Source: Scandinavium vulneris_A (GTDB lineage Bacteria > Pseudomonadota > Gammaproteobacteria > Enterobacterales > Enterobacteriaceae). Taken from it: 64,000 nt of DNA. The notes under the pieces were generated by a model. That model did no database searches. It was not told the origin of the DNA and was given only the letters and a program-made list of their open reading frames with translations. Where the stretch lies: positions 1 through 64,000 of the forward strand of contig JBKGRZ010000008.1 of the NCBI GenBank assembly GCA_046518185.1. The letters run 5' to 3'. Position numbers and translations under genes: made by a program. This document shows positions 52,138 to 61,408 of this stretch, piece by piece (positions within the stretch are counted from its first letter, which is position 1; each line of letters starts with the position of its first letter).

Positions 52138-53442
52138 ATGAAAAAGTATGCTCTTGTCGGGACCGGCGGTCGTGCCGGGCTGTACATTTCCGCCATTGGC
52201 GGTGCGTGGCGAGAAAACGCGCGTCTGGTGGCGTTCTGTGACAGCAACCAAACGCGAATGGACTATGCCAATCAGCTGCTTAAAAACGAAGGAGCGATGC
52301 CCGTCAGCACCTGGAGGGCGGCGCAATTCGAAGAGATGATCCGCGAGACGCACCCGGACATCATCATCGTTACCACTCTGGATCGCACCCACGATGATTA
52401 TATCGTGCGCGCCCTGCATGCGGGGTGTGATGTGATCACCGAAAAACCGATGACCATTGATGAACAGCGCGCGTTGCGCATTCTGGATGCCATCGAGCAA
52501 ACGGGCCGTCAGGTTCGGGTGGCGTTTAACTATCGTTATGCCCCGCATCACAGCAAAGTCCGCGAACTGCTGATGCAGGGCGTTATCGGCGAAGTCCATT
52601 CCGTGCATTTTGAATGGCTGTTGAACACCGAACACGGCGCCGACTATTTCCGTCGCTGGCACCGCGAAAAGCGTAACTCCGGCGGTCTGTTAGTCCACAA
52701 ATCGACACATCATTTTGACCTGATGAATTTCTGGCTGGACAGCTATCCGGCGCGGGTTTATGCCGAAGGAGGATTGCGCTTTTACGGTAGGGAAAATGCG
52801 GAAAAGCGCGGCGAGACGCAGTTCTACCCGCGGACGCATGGTTACCCCGCGGCAAAAGAGAGCCCGTTTGCGCTGCACATGGCCGACAATCCCCAGCTTG
52901 AAGCGCTGTATCTCGATGCCGAGCATGAGGATAACTATTTCCGCGATCAAAGCGTGTTCAGCGACGGGATAACCATCGAAGATACTCTCTCAGTGCTGGT
53001 GAAATACCAGAATCAGGTCCAGCTCACCTACTCGCTGAACGCGTATTTACCCTGGGAAGGGCTGAACGTGGTGTTCAACGGCAGCGCCGGACGGCTGGAG
53101 ATGAAAATCGTCGAGAATTCGTATGTGAACGCCGGGGGTCAACGCGACAACGAAGGCAGCCTGGAACAGTGCGATATCACGGTGTTTCCGATGTTTGCCG
53201 CGCCGTGGAAAGCGGAATTCACCCTCGGTGAAGGCGGTCACGGCGGAGGGGATAACGCCATGCTGGCGGACCTGTTTGGTGAACCGGGCAACGATCCGTT
53301 GCAGCGCGCCGCCGATCACCGGGCTGGTGCGATGTCGATTCTGACCGGCATCGCAGGCAATATTTCGATGCAGCAGCAGCGTCCGGTCAGCTTCCGTGAA
53401 TTCGAACTGGTGTCACGTTTAAAACATCACCCACGCCACTAA
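52138..53442 (+). CDS. Gfo/Idh/MocA-family oxidoreductase
   Basis: This 434-aa NAD(P)-dependent dehydrogenase starts MKKYALVGTGGRAGLYISAI, with a Rossmann GxGG motif. It shows ITEKPMTID, the conserved EKP motif that positions the catalytic lysine, and a C-terminal alpha/beta sugar-binding domain with LVHKSTHHFDLMNFW. Substrates of this family are mostly sugars or inositols; none can be assigned here. The start at 52138 follows AAGGA. Its 3' end overlaps the convergent LrgB-type gene by 24 bp. No sugar operon surrounds it. Confidence 0.85.
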   Translation: MKKYALVGTGGRAGLYISAIGGAWRENARLVAFCDSNQTRMDYANQLLKNEGAMPVSTWRAAQFEEMIRETHPDIIIVTTLDRTHDDYIVRALHAGCDVITEKPMTIDEQRALRILDAIEQTGRQVRVAFNYRYAPHHSKVRELLMQGVIGEVHSVHFEWLLNTEHGADYFRRWHREKRNSGGLLVHKSTHHFDLMNFWLDSYPARVYAEGGLRFYGRENAEKRGETQFYPRTHGYPAAKESPFALHMADNPQLEALYLDAEHEDNYFRDQSVFSDGITIEDTLSVLVKYQNQVQLTYSLNAYLPWEGLNVVFNGSAGRLEMKIVENSYVNAGGQRDNEGSLEQCDITVFPMFAAPWKAEFTLGEGGHGGGDNAMLADLFGEPGNDPLQRAADHRAGAMSILTGIAGNISMQQQRPVSFREFELVSRLKHHPRH

Positions 53443-54108
53443 CGGGGCGACCAGCACCATCGTGACCCCGGACAGCATCATCACCAGACTGGCGACCACC
53501 CCTTCCTGCGGCCCGAGTTCGTAGGAACGGGCGGTGCCTGCCCCGTGCGATGCCGCGCCAAATCCTGCGCCTTTGGCCATCCCTTCACGAATGGCGAGGC
53601 GCATAAACAGCACATCGCCGACCGCCATGCCAAACACCCCGGTGACCACCACGAACAGCGCCACCAGCTCCGGCTGTCCGCCGAGCGGTTTCGCCGCCGC
53701 CAGCGCAAACGGCGTGGTGACTGAACGCACGGCCAGACTGCGCTGGATCTCATCCGACAGTGTGAACACGCGCGCCAGCCACACGGAGCTGCACACTGCC
53801 ACCACGTTGGCCGTGACCACCCCCGCGCTGAGCGACATCCAGTGGCGCTTGATAACGGCCAGGTTGTCATACACCGGCACGGCAAAGGCGATGGTCGCCG
53901 GGCCGAGCAGCCACAGCAGCCAGTGCGCTTCACCCATGTAATTCTGATAAGAGATATGACCGAAGACCAGCATCAGCACCAGCAGTAACGGGGTGAACAC
54001 CAGCGGCATCAGCGGCAGTTTGCGAAAGCGGCGATAGAGGCGTTTATTGGCGTAATAGAGGCCGAGAGTGATAGCCAGACACAGCAGGCTCAGCGTAAAA
54101 CTAGTCAT
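53419..54108 (-). CDS. LrgB/CidB-family membrane protein
   Basis: This 229-aa protein has about seven TM helices and the LrgB signature RSVTTPFALAAAKPLGGQPE with GTARSYELGPQEG near the C-terminus. It overlaps its upstream partner (LrgA type) by 8 bp. LrgA/LrgB pairs are holin/antiholin-like proteins linked to murein hydrolase control and, in some bacteria, to pyruvate or by-product transport. The pair resembles E. coli yohJK but is a separate, divergent copy at another locus. Confidence 0.85.
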   Translation of the reverse strand: MTSFTLSLLCLAITLGLYYANKRLYRRFRKLPLMPLVFTPLLLVLMLVFGHISYQNYMGEAHWLLWLLGPATIAFAVPVYDNLAVIKRHWMSLSAGVVTANVVAVCSSVWLARVFTLSDEIQRSLAVRSVTTPFALAAAKPLGGQPELVALFVVVTGVFGMAVGDVLFMRLAIREGMAKGAGFGAASHGAGTARSYELGPQEGVVASLVMMLSGVTMVLVAPLVAWVMF

Positions 54109-54511
54109 GCTTCATCCGGCGCATTTCAAAGCGATACACTTTATCCACCACCCACGCCGTGGTGCCCAATACCAGCAGCGTGCTGAGCGCGATCACCATG
54201 AAAATGCGCCAGCCGTCGACCATCAGCAGCTGGGCGTAATTCACCACCGCGACAACCGCCGGAACAAAGAACAACAGCATTTCGGCCAATAGCCAGCGGG
54301 AGCCCGCCCGCACCCAGTGGAGCGGCAGGACGCGGCACACAATCAGCGCCAGCATCAGCACCATCCCGACCAGATTGGCGGGCAGCGGAAGATGGCCCCA
54401 CGCCACCAGATGTTCCGCCAGCACAAATACACCGGCGTACAACACCACCTGCACCGGAACCTGAAGACGATGCAGGACAGCGGGCGTTACGCGCCCCAAG
54501 GCCACAGCCAT
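54101..54511 (-). CDS. LrgA/CidA-family holin-like membrane protein
   Basis: This 136-aa protein has four predicted TM helices and the family segment LPANLVGMVLMLALIVCRVLPLHW and LLAEMLLFFVPAVVAVVNY. It is the first gene of the LrgA-LrgB pair and divergent from a LysR regulator 102 bp away. The arrangement (cidR-cidAB in other bacteria) supports regulation by that LysR protein. Confidence 0.85.
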   Translation of the reverse strand: MAVALGRVTPAVLHRLQVPVQVVLYAGVFVLAEHLVAWGHLPLPANLVGMVLMLALIVCRVLPLHWVRAGSRWLLAEMLLFFVPAVVAVVNYAQLLMVDGWRIFMVIALSTLLVLGTTAWVVDKVYRFEMRRMKHD

Positions 54512-54613
54512 GAAAGAAATCCCTCAAAAAAGTGATGGCGCTCAGTATAGTGAGACGCCGACCGCGACAGAAATGAATTAAAATCATTGAAGGTATAGTT
54601 TCGAGGAATAATC

Positions 54614-55501
54614 ATGGACATAAGAACGCTGCGCTATTTCGTCGAAGTGGTCCGGCAGCAGAGCTTTACCCGCGCGGCAGAGAAGCTATTTGTCACGCAG
54701 CCTACCATCAGTAAGATGCTGAAAAATCTCGAAGATGAACTCAACTGTACCCTGCTTATCCGCGACGGACGCAAGCTGCTGCTGACCGATACCGGTCGGG
54801 TGGTGTTTGAGCGCGGGCTGGCTATCCTCGCCGAGTTTCGTCAACTGGAAGCGGAACTCAGCGATATCAACCATTTGCATAAAGGCCTGCTGCGGCTCGG
54901 CATTCCCCCGATGGTCGGGATGCTCATGGCCGGGCCGATCAGCCTGTTTCGCCAGCGCTACCCCGGCGTGGAGCTTAAAATTTCCGAATTCGGCGGCCTG
55001 ACCGTACAGCAGGCAGTGACCAACGGCGAGCTGGATGTGGCAATGACCGCGCTGCCCGTCGATGAAGACAGTGGCCTGGCGACGCTACCGCTGTTTAGTC
55101 ATCCGCTGTGCGTGCTGGTGCCGCGCTCCGGCGACTGGCTGCATATCGACTCCGTTAGCCCGGAACAGCTCGCCGCACATCCCCTGCTGATTTATAACGA
55201 AGATTTCGCCCTCAGCCGCCAGCTGATGCAGCTGTTCACCGAGCACGACGTTAAACCCCGTATTGCCGTGCGCAGCGGCCAGTGGGATTTTCTGGCGGCG
55301 ATGGTGCAGGCGGGTGTGGGCGTGGCTATCCTCCCGGAGCCCATCTGCCAGCGGCTCGACAAAAATACCCTGCGCTGGATCCCGCTCGACAGCAAACTGC
55401 ACTGGCAGCTGGGAATGATCTGGCGTGAAGGCACCTACCTTTCCCACAGCGCCCAGGCGTGGCTGCAATGCTGCGAAGGTTTTTGGCTGCCGGAAAGCTA
55501 G
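54614..55501 (+). CDS. LysR-family regulator (CidR-like)
   Basis: This 295-aa protein has an N-terminal winged helix-turn-helix (MDIRTLRYFVEVVRQQSFTR, AAEKLFVTQPTISKMLKNLE) and a periplasmic-binding-like effector domain (~90-295). Its divergent position to the LrgA/LrgB pair suggests it controls that pair, as CidR does. Weak-acid or pyruvate-linked effectors are known for such regulators, but none can be inferred from this sequence. Confidence 0.88.
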   Translation: MDIRTLRYFVEVVRQQSFTRAAEKLFVTQPTISKMLKNLEDELNCTLLIRDGRKLLLTDTGRVVFERGLAILAEFRQLEAELSDINHLHKGLLRLGIPPMVGMLMAGPISLFRQRYPGVELKISEFGGLTVQQAVTNGELDVAMTALPVDEDSGLATLPLFSHPLCVLVPRSGDWLHIDSVSPEQLAAHPLLIYNEDFALSRQLMQLFTEHDVKPRIAVRSGQWDFLAAMVQAGVGVAILPEPICQRLDKNTLRWIPLDSKLHWQLGMIWREGTYLSHSAQAWLQCCEGFWLPES

Positions 55502-55550
55502 CGCGATCACAGATCCTGTGATGGGATAAAATATTACTTCTTGTTACGAT

Positions 55551-55573
55551 TATTGGAATATATTATTCCAATA
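55551..55573. promoter_or_regulatory. Palindromic operator upstream of murQ (MurR-type)
   Basis: TATTGGAATA (55551-55560) and TATTCCAATA (55564-55573) are exact inverted repeats separated by 3 nt, ending 28 bp before the murQ start. RpiR-family regulators such as MurR bind TTGGAAT-type palindromes at this position. No murR gene is adjacent. Confidence 0.65.
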
Positions 55574-55601
55574 CTTGAACACGCACTTCATCGAGGCCGT
55601 T

Positions 55602-56513
55602 ATGAAAATTGATTTATCCGCACTGACCACCGAAAGTCGCAACCCGGCGAGCGAGAACATTGACACCCTGTCGACGCTGGAAATGCTGAAGGTCATTAAC
55701 GCGGAAGACCAGAAGGTTGCGCTGGCGGTAGAAGAACAGCTGCCCGCGATCGCTCAGGCCGTCGATGCGATTACTCAGGCTTTTGCCTGCGGCGGACGCC
55801 TGATTTACTGCGGGGCAGGCACTTCTGGCCGCCTCGGTATTCTGGACGCCAGCGAATGCCCGCCGACTTACGGCACGCCGCGCGAGATGGTCGTCGGCCT
55901 GATTGCCGGGGGCAAAACCGCCATTCTTCAGGCAGTGGAAAATGCCGAAGACAGCCCGCAGATGGCAGAGCAGGACCTGCGTGATTTAGCGCTCAACGAA
56001 CGCGATATCGTGATTGGCATCGCCGCCAGCGGCCGCACGCCGTATGTGATAGGTGCGCTGAACTACGCCCGAAGCGTAGGTGCGACCACCGGGGCTATCG
56101 CCTGCAACCGTGGGAGTGACATTGGCAAACTGGCAGACATCGCCATCGAACCGCTGGTCGGCCCGGAAGTGGTGACCGGCTCCTCGCGCATGAAGGCAGG
56201 CACCGCGCAAAAACTCATTCTGAACATGCTGACCACCGGGGCGATGATTCGCTCCGGCAAAGTGTTCGGCAACCTGATGGTCGACGTCGAGGCCACCAAC
56301 GCCAAACTGTTACAGCGTCAGGTTAACATCGTGGTACAGGCCACAGAGTGCGACCCGGCTACCGCCGAAGCGGCGCTCAACGCCTGTCATCGCCACTGCA
56401 AAACCGCCATCGTGATGATTCTGGCTGGCCTGAGCGCTGATGAGGCAAGCGAAATGCTGACCCGCAACAACGGCTTTATTCGCAGCGCCATCCAGGGCAT
56501 CGGGAGCAATTAA
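55602..56513 (+). CDS. murQ: N-acetylmuramic acid 6-phosphate etherase MurQ
   Basis: This 303-aa SIS-domain enzyme has GRLIYCGAGTSGRLGILDASECPPTYG near residue 65 and VGIAASGRTPYVIGAL and VTGSSRMKAGTAQKL further on, all hallmarks of MurQ. It cleaves the D-lactyl ether of MurNAc-6-P to give GlcNAc-6-P and lactate, part of cell-wall recycling and MurNAc use. The start at 55602 has GAGG 6 nt upstream. The murP start lies 2 bp after its stop. Confidence 0.96.
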   Translation: MKIDLSALTTESRNPASENIDTLSTLEMLKVINAEDQKVALAVEEQLPAIAQAVDAITQAFACGGRLIYCGAGTSGRLGILDASECPPTYGTPREMVVGLIAGGKTAILQAVENAEDSPQMAEQDLRDLALNERDIVIGIAASGRTPYVIGALNYARSVGATTGAIACNRGSDIGKLADIAIEPLVGPEVVTGSSRMKAGTAQKLILNMLTTGAMIRSGKVFGNLMVDVEATNAKLLQRQVNIVVQATECDPATAEAALNACHRHCKTAIVMILAGLSADEASEMLTRNNGFIRSAIQGIGSN

Positions 56514-56515
56514 CC

Positions 56516-57967
56516 ATGGCGAAAATCACCGGTCCTATGATTGAGCAACTGCTGCGCCTGGCGGGCGGCAAAGCGAATATCAGCGTATGCGGCAACTGTA
56601 TGACGCGCCTGCGCCTGACGCTGGTCGATCGCGATGCGGCAGACATTGCGCAACTGAAAGCGGTGCCCGGCGTGCTCGGCGTGATTAACGGCGACGATCA
56701 GCTGCAAATTATTCTCGGGCCGGGCAAGGCCCAAACCGCCAGCGAGATGATGAATGACCTGCTGAAAGCGGAAGGCGATGAGCACCCGGCGGCGGCCACT
56801 GACGTTGACCTGAAATCGCAGGCCAGCCAGAACAAAGCCAAAATGAAGGGCAAGCAGAACAGCGCGGTGCATAACTTTTTGACCAAGTTTGCCACCATCT
56901 TTACCCCGCTGATCCCGGGCTTTATTGCCGCCGGTCTGCTGCTCGGGATAGCCACCCTGCTGCAACAGATTTTCGTTGCCGACAGCGTGTCGCAGGCTGG
57001 CTGGCTGATGAGCCTGATTGCCTACATGAAAGTGTTCAGCATCGGGCTGTTTACCTTCCTGAGCATTCTTATCGGCTACAACACCCAGAAGGCGTTCGGC
57101 GGCTCGGGGGTTAACGGGGCCATCATCGCCTCGCTGTTTATTCTGCGCTATGTGCCGGAAGGCAAAGTCGGCTATTACGCCGGAATGCAGGACTTCTTCG
57201 GGCTGGTTATCGACCCGCGCGGTAACATTATTGGCGTGCTGCTGGCCTGTATTCTCGGCGCCTGGATTGAGCGCCAGGTGCGCCGTTTTATCCATGATTC
57301 GCTGGATATGATCCTGACCTCTGCCATCACGCTGCTCATCACCGGGGCCATCACCTTCACGGTGATTATGCCGATTGGCGGCGAGCTGTTTAAGGGCATG
57401 TCATGGCTGTTCCTGCACCTGAACGGTAACCCGTTCGGCACCGCCCTGCTGGCCGGTCTGTTCCTGATTGCGGTGGTGTTCGGCATTCACCAGGGCTTTG
57501 TGCCAGTCTATTTCGCCCTGATGGACGCCCAGGGCTTCAACTCCCTGTTCCCGATCCTGGCGATGGCCGGAGCCGGACAGGTCGGGGCCTCGCTGGCGCT
57601 GTACTTCCGCTCCAAACAGGGTTCGCTCCTGCGCACGCAGATTAAGGGGGCCATCTTCCCGGGCCTGTTGGGTATTGGCGAACCGCTGATTTACGGCGTG
57701 ACCTTGCCGCGCCTGAAACCGTTCGTCACCGCCTGTCTGGGCGGCGCGGTCGGCGGCTTCTTCATTGGGCTGATTTCGTGGCTGGGATTACCGATTGGTC
57801 TGAACACCGTCTTCGGCCCGTCTGGCCTGGTGTCGATTCCGCTGATGACCTCTTCGCAGGGGATTTTTGTCGGGATGGCGGTGTACGTGGTAGGGATTTT
57901 GATTTCGTATCTTGCAGGCTTTGTTCTGACCTGGTTCTTTGGCAGTAAAAACGTCGACCTGCAATAA
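56516..57967 (+). CDS. murP: PTS N-acetylmuramic acid transporter EIIBC, MurP
   Basis: This 483-aa protein has a PTS EIIB domain (residues ~1-90) with the phosphorylated cysteine in SVCGNCMTRLRLTLVD. A linker and a ten-helix EIIC domain of the glucose/sucrose superfamily follow (NGAIIASLFILRYVPEGK, GIHQGFVPVYFALMDAQGF, GEPLIYGVTLPRLKPF). It imports and phosphorylates MurNAc, feeding MurQ; the EIIA phosphate donor must come from elsewhere (Crr in E. coli). Confidence 0.96.
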   Translation: MAKITGPMIEQLLRLAGGKANISVCGNCMTRLRLTLVDRDAADIAQLKAVPGVLGVINGDDQLQIILGPGKAQTASEMMNDLLKAEGDEHPAAATDVDLKSQASQNKAKMKGKQNSAVHNFLTKFATIFTPLIPGFIAAGLLLGIATLLQQIFVADSVSQAGWLMSLIAYMKVFSIGLFTFLSILIGYNTQKAFGGSGVNGAIIASLFILRYVPEGKVGYYAGMQDFFGLVIDPRGNIIGVLLACILGAWIERQVRRFIHDSLDMILTSAITLLITGAITFTVIMPIGGELFKGMSWLFLHLNGNPFGTALLAGLFLIAVVFGIHQGFVPVYFALMDAQGFNSLFPILAMAGAGQVGASLALYFRSKQGSLLRTQIKGAIFPGLLGIGEPLIYGVTLPRLKPFVTACLGGAVGGFFIGLISWLGLPIGLNTVFGPSGLVSIPLMTSSQGIFVGMAVYVVGILISYLAGFVLTWFFGSKNVDLQ

Positions 57968-57989
57968 GGGCCGACGTTCTCCCCCTTTT

Positions 57990-58016
57990 AGCCGCCTTTC
58001 ACAGGCGGCTTTTTTT
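57990..58016. terminator. Terminator between murP and convergent yjcE
   Basis: AGCCGCCT (57990-57997) and AGGCGGCT (58003-58010) form a stem followed by a run of Ts. Confidence 0.9.
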
Positions 58017-58024
58017 GGCAGAAT

Positions 58025-59671
58025 TTACTGGTCTTCAATCAGTAACGCTTCGAGCAAATCGAGATCGTGCAGCAGCTTTTGCAGCGTTTCGTTGCTTATC
58101 TGACGGGTGGCGCGTAGATGATACAGCTCACCGCGCTCAGAACGCAGCGCCGCCAGACGGAAGCGCCGTTCGAGGCTCTCCTCCAGCATGGAGGTTTCCA
58201 CATCGTTACGCCCGTCCGCACGGCGGCGGAGGTTACCAATCACTCGCGAACTGACCTCGGTCAGCAGCTGATTGTCGATGTTCTCTTTGGTGTCCTGCGC
58301 CAGACGCTCTTCCATCTTCTGAATGGCCACAATCGCTACATCCGCCGTGGCGGCACGGGCCAGACGCTCCTCTTTGTGCTGCTGAGAATGGTCCGCCACT
58401 ACGATATGCCGTAACAGGATGGGCAGCATCACCACGCCGACAAACAGCGAGAACAGAATCACGCCCGCCGACAGGAACACCAGCTCATAGCGCGCCGGAA
58501 AGACGTTTCCATCCGGCAGCAGCAGCGGAATGGACAGCACACCCGCAAGGGTGATGGCCCCGCGCACCCCGGCAAACGAGGCGATCAGCAATTCGCGCGT
58601 GCTCCAGCTGCCAAACTCCATCGGTTTTTTATGCAGGAAGCGCTGGCTGAAGCGCTGCATGGTCCACAGCCAGCCAAAACGCACCAGCATCAACGCGATA
58701 TAAATCAGGATGACATCGGCGAACAGCATCCAGGTCTCGACGTTCGGGTCCGCTTCCGCCGCCACCAGCGAGGTCTCCAGAATACCCGGCAGTTGCAGGC
58801 CCAACAGCAGGAACACCATGCCGTTAAACACGAACTCCAGCATCGCCCAGGTACTGTTGGCACGCAGACGCATCGCCAGCGGGGCGGTGCGCATCACGCC
58901 CGAACGGGTGATGGTCATCCCGGCGGCAACCGCGGCCAGAATGCCCGACACGCCGATGTGTTCGGCAATCAGGTAAGAGGCGAACGGCAGCAGGAACAGC
59001 AGCACAATTTGCGTGGCCGGTTCATCACCGCCCCAGCGGCTGAGGAAGCGCAGCGAGCGCCCGTAAGACCAGCTGACGATAAACCCGGCCAGAATACCGC
59101 CGGTCGCCACTTTGACGAACTCCAGCGCCGCGCCACCGACGGTGAACACCATTGTGCCCATCACTACGGCGACGGCAAATTTCAGTGCCACCAGGCCGGA
59201 CGCGTCGTTCATCAGCGCCTCGCCCTGCAATATGCCCATGATTTTTTTCGGGATGCGCCCTTCCCCAACAATGCCCGACAGCGCCACGGCATCGGTAGGC
59301 GACAGCACCGCCGCCAGTGCAAACGCCGGGAGGAGCGGAATGCCCGGCACCGCCCAGTAAATCAGGAAGCCAATGCCCACCACCGTCACCAGCACTAACG
59401 CCAGCGCGAGGCCAAAAATTTCTCGTCCATGCTCCAGAAATTCACGGGTCGGCGTTTTCCAGCCGTCGGCAAACAGCAGCGGCGGGATAAACAGAACGAG
59501 GAACAGTTCCGGGTCAAACTCAACGTGTAGACCGAACGTTGGCCATGCCAACAGTGCGCCGATGGCGATTTGCATCAACGGCAGTGGAACCTGGAAGGGG
59601 AGGACGCGGGTAACGACCCCGGAAAGAGAGACCACAAGGGTCATGATCAGTATCGTGAAGAATATTTCCAT
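58025..59671 (-). CDS. yjcE: YjcE, CPA1-family Na+/H+ antiporter
   Basis: This 548-aa protein (E. coli 549 aa) has ~12 TM helices and the CPA1 ion-site motif GEALMNDASGLVALKF, with LSPTDAVALSGIVGEGR preceding it. A ~130-residue cytoplasmic tail of charged helices follows (e.g. HSQQHKEERLARAATADVAI). It probably exchanges sodium (or potassium) for protons across the inner membrane. It is monocistronic, upstream of a REP. Confidence 0.93.
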   Translation of the reverse strand: MEIFFTILIMTLVVSLSGVVTRVLPFQVPLPLMQIAIGALLAWPTFGLHVEFDPELFLVLFIPPLLFADGWKTPTREFLEHGREIFGLALALVLVTVVGIGFLIYWAVPGIPLLPAFALAAVLSPTDAVALSGIVGEGRIPKKIMGILQGEALMNDASGLVALKFAVAVVMGTMVFTVGGAALEFVKVATGGILAGFIVSWSYGRSLRFLSRWGGDEPATQIVLLFLLPFASYLIAEHIGVSGILAAVAAGMTITRSGVMRTAPLAMRLRANSTWAMLEFVFNGMVFLLLGLQLPGILETSLVAAEADPNVETWMLFADVILIYIALMLVRFGWLWTMQRFSQRFLHKKPMEFGSWSTRELLIASFAGVRGAITLAGVLSIPLLLPDGNVFPARYELVFLSAGVILFSLFVGVVMLPILLRHIVVADHSQQHKEERLARAATADVAIVAIQKMEERLAQDTKENIDNQLLTEVSSRVIGNLRRRADGRNDVETSMLEESLERRFRLAALRSERGELYHLRATRQISNETLQKLLHDLDLLEALLIEDQ

Positions 59672-59767
59672 GCTATCCCTGTTTGCGAATTCTTATTACT
59701 TAACCTCTGATAATACGCCCTAAAGCTTATCGCAAAGAACGGCAGGATGTGCCCTAAAAAACAAAAA

Positions 59768-59786
59768 GGGCGACCCGTGGTCGCCC
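59768..59786. terminator. Hairpin downstream of ghxP
   Basis: GGGCGACC (59768-59775) and GGTCGCCC (59779-59786), preceded by an A run, form a stem that on the minus strand would be followed by Us, consistent with a ghxP terminator. Confidence 0.7.
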
Positions 59787-59792
59787 TCAGTA

Positions 59793-59855
59793 CCCGGCGG
59801 CGCTACGCTTGCCTGGCCTACAAAAGTAGGCCCGATAAGCGTTAGCGCCATCGGG
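59793..59855. repeat. REP elements downstream of ghxP
   Basis: CCCGGCGGCGCTACGCTTGC and GTAGGCCCGATAAGCGTTAGCGCCATCGGG are two opposed REP units between yjcE and ghxP. Confidence 0.85.
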
Positions 59856-59865
59856 ATAAAAGCAC

Positions 59866-61212
59866 TTAGATAGCCCAGCCGCCTGCGTAGAAGGCAACCA
59901 GCGCCAGGGCGATAACCACGGTGCCGATGTTCAGCTTGCGCCATTCACCCGATACCACACGGCCAATCACCAGGGTGGCGAAACCAATCATGATGCCGGT
60001 CACGATGTTACAGGTCAGGACGATGAATACCGCGGTGATCAGGCCTGCCATCGCATCGACGAAATCACCGAAATCGATTTTCGCCACGTTACTCAGCATC
60101 AGCAGACCGACGTACATCAGCGCCGGAGCGGTGGCGTAAGCCGGAACCAGATAGGAGAGCGGAGAGAGGAACAGGATCAGCAGGAACAGCACGCCGACGG
60201 AGATCGCCGTCAGGCCGGTTTTGCCGCCTGCCGCCGTACCCGCCGCAGATTCGATGTACACCGCCGCAGGGGCCGCGCCCACCAGGCCTGAGAACACGCT
60301 GCTCAGCGAGTCGGTGGTCAGCGCTTTGCCGCCGTTGATGATCTGCCCGTCTTTATCCAACAGATTTGCCTGACCGGCGACTGCCCGGATGGTGCCAGTG
60401 GCATCAAATACGGCGGTCATCACCAGGGCCAGCACGCTCGGCAGCACCACCGGATTCAGCGCGCCCATGATGTCGAGGCTGCCAATCAGGGAGTTGCCGT
60501 GCTCGTCGCTCAGGGAAGGCATCGCGAAGATACCGGAGAAATGCACGGTCGGGTCAAAAATCAGGCCAACAACGGACACGCCGATGATGGTCAGCAGAAT
60601 GCCACCCGGCACCTTCAGTTTTTCCAGACCGATAATCACCGCCAGACCAATCAGCGACATGATAACCGGGAAGCTCGCGAAGTGACCGAGGGTCACCGGC
60701 AGACCATCCAGCGGGTTTTTGATAACCAGACCGACGCCGTTGGCCGCAATCAGCAGCAGGAACAGGCCGATGCCGATCCCGGTGCCGTGCGCAACGCCCT
60801 GCGGCAAGTTGCGCAGGATCCAACTGCGGATACCGGTCGCAGAGATGATGGTGAACAGCACGCCCATCAGGAACACGGCACCCAGCGCTACCGGAATGCT
60901 GATGTGCTGGCCGAGCACCAGGCTAAAGGCGGTGAACGCGGTCAGCGAGATGGCGCAGCCAATGGCCAGCGGCAGGTTCGCCCACAGGCCCATCACCAGT
61001 GAACCGACACCGGCCACCAGACAGGTCGCCACGAAAACGGCCGCTGGCGGGAAGCCTGCTTTACCGAGCATGCCCGGTACCACGATGACGGAGTAGACCA
61101 TTGCCAGGAAGGTGGTTAAACCGGCAAGGATCTCCTGGCGAACGGTGCTGCCACGAGCTGAAATTTTGAACCAGGCGTCCAAACCGCCGGTACGCGCTGA
61201 AGGCGTAGACAT
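59866..61212 (-). CDS. ghxP: Guanine/hypoxanthine permease GhxP
   Basis: This 448-aa protein (E. coli GhxP/YjcD 449 aa) is a NAT/NCS2 AzgA-type purine permease with ~13 TM helices. Conserved TFLAMVYSVIVVPGMLGKAGF and the ESAAGTAAGGKTGLTA motif are present. It imports guanine and hypoxanthine with protons. The start at 61212 (MSTPSARTGG) has AGGGG 9 nt upstream; an ATG three codons earlier is directly abutting that site and less likely. Two PurR-like sites upstream fit purine repression. Confidence 0.94.
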   Translation of the reverse strand: MSTPSARTGGLDAWFKISARGSTVRQEILAGLTTFLAMVYSVIVVPGMLGKAGFPPAAVFVATCLVAGVGSLVMGLWANLPLAIGCAISLTAFTAFSLVLGQHISIPVALGAVFLMGVLFTIISATGIRSWILRNLPQGVAHGTGIGIGLFLLLIAANGVGLVIKNPLDGLPVTLGHFASFPVIMSLIGLAVIIGLEKLKVPGGILLTIIGVSVVGLIFDPTVHFSGIFAMPSLSDEHGNSLIGSLDIMGALNPVVLPSVLALVMTAVFDATGTIRAVAGQANLLDKDGQIINGGKALTTDSLSSVFSGLVGAAPAAVYIESAAGTAAGGKTGLTAISVGVLFLLILFLSPLSYLVPAYATAPALMYVGLLMLSNVAKIDFGDFVDAMAGLITAVFIVLTCNIVTGIMIGFATLVIGRVVSGEWRKLNIGTVVIALALVAFYAGGWAI

Positions 61213-61309
61213 AGAAAACATCCCCTGAGAGTTTATGTGACCTGTTCTCTCGACTCTTTCATCAAAAGCAGTCAATAAAAAGGCAGTCCGAAAAGACATC
61301 GGTAAAAAA

Positions 61310-61325
61310 AAGCAAACGATTATCT
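61310..61325. promoter_or_regulatory. Proximal PurR-box-like site for ghxP
   Basis: AAGCAAACGATTATCT matches the PurR consensus ACGCAAACGTTTTCGT at about 12 of 16 positions, ~100 bp before the ghxP start. Confidence 0.4.
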
Positions 61326-61408
61326 GGCTTTTATACTGCCCTTTTCAACTGATGTTTACGCCATTTCGCTAAAATTCGCTTATGACGGCGAAGAAATAGA
61401 CAACGTGT

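Noticed and set aside
58631..59398. 255-aa plus-strand frame rich in Gln/His/Arg
   Set aside because: It is antisense to yjcE and has the biased composition typical of mirrored frames of membrane proteins.
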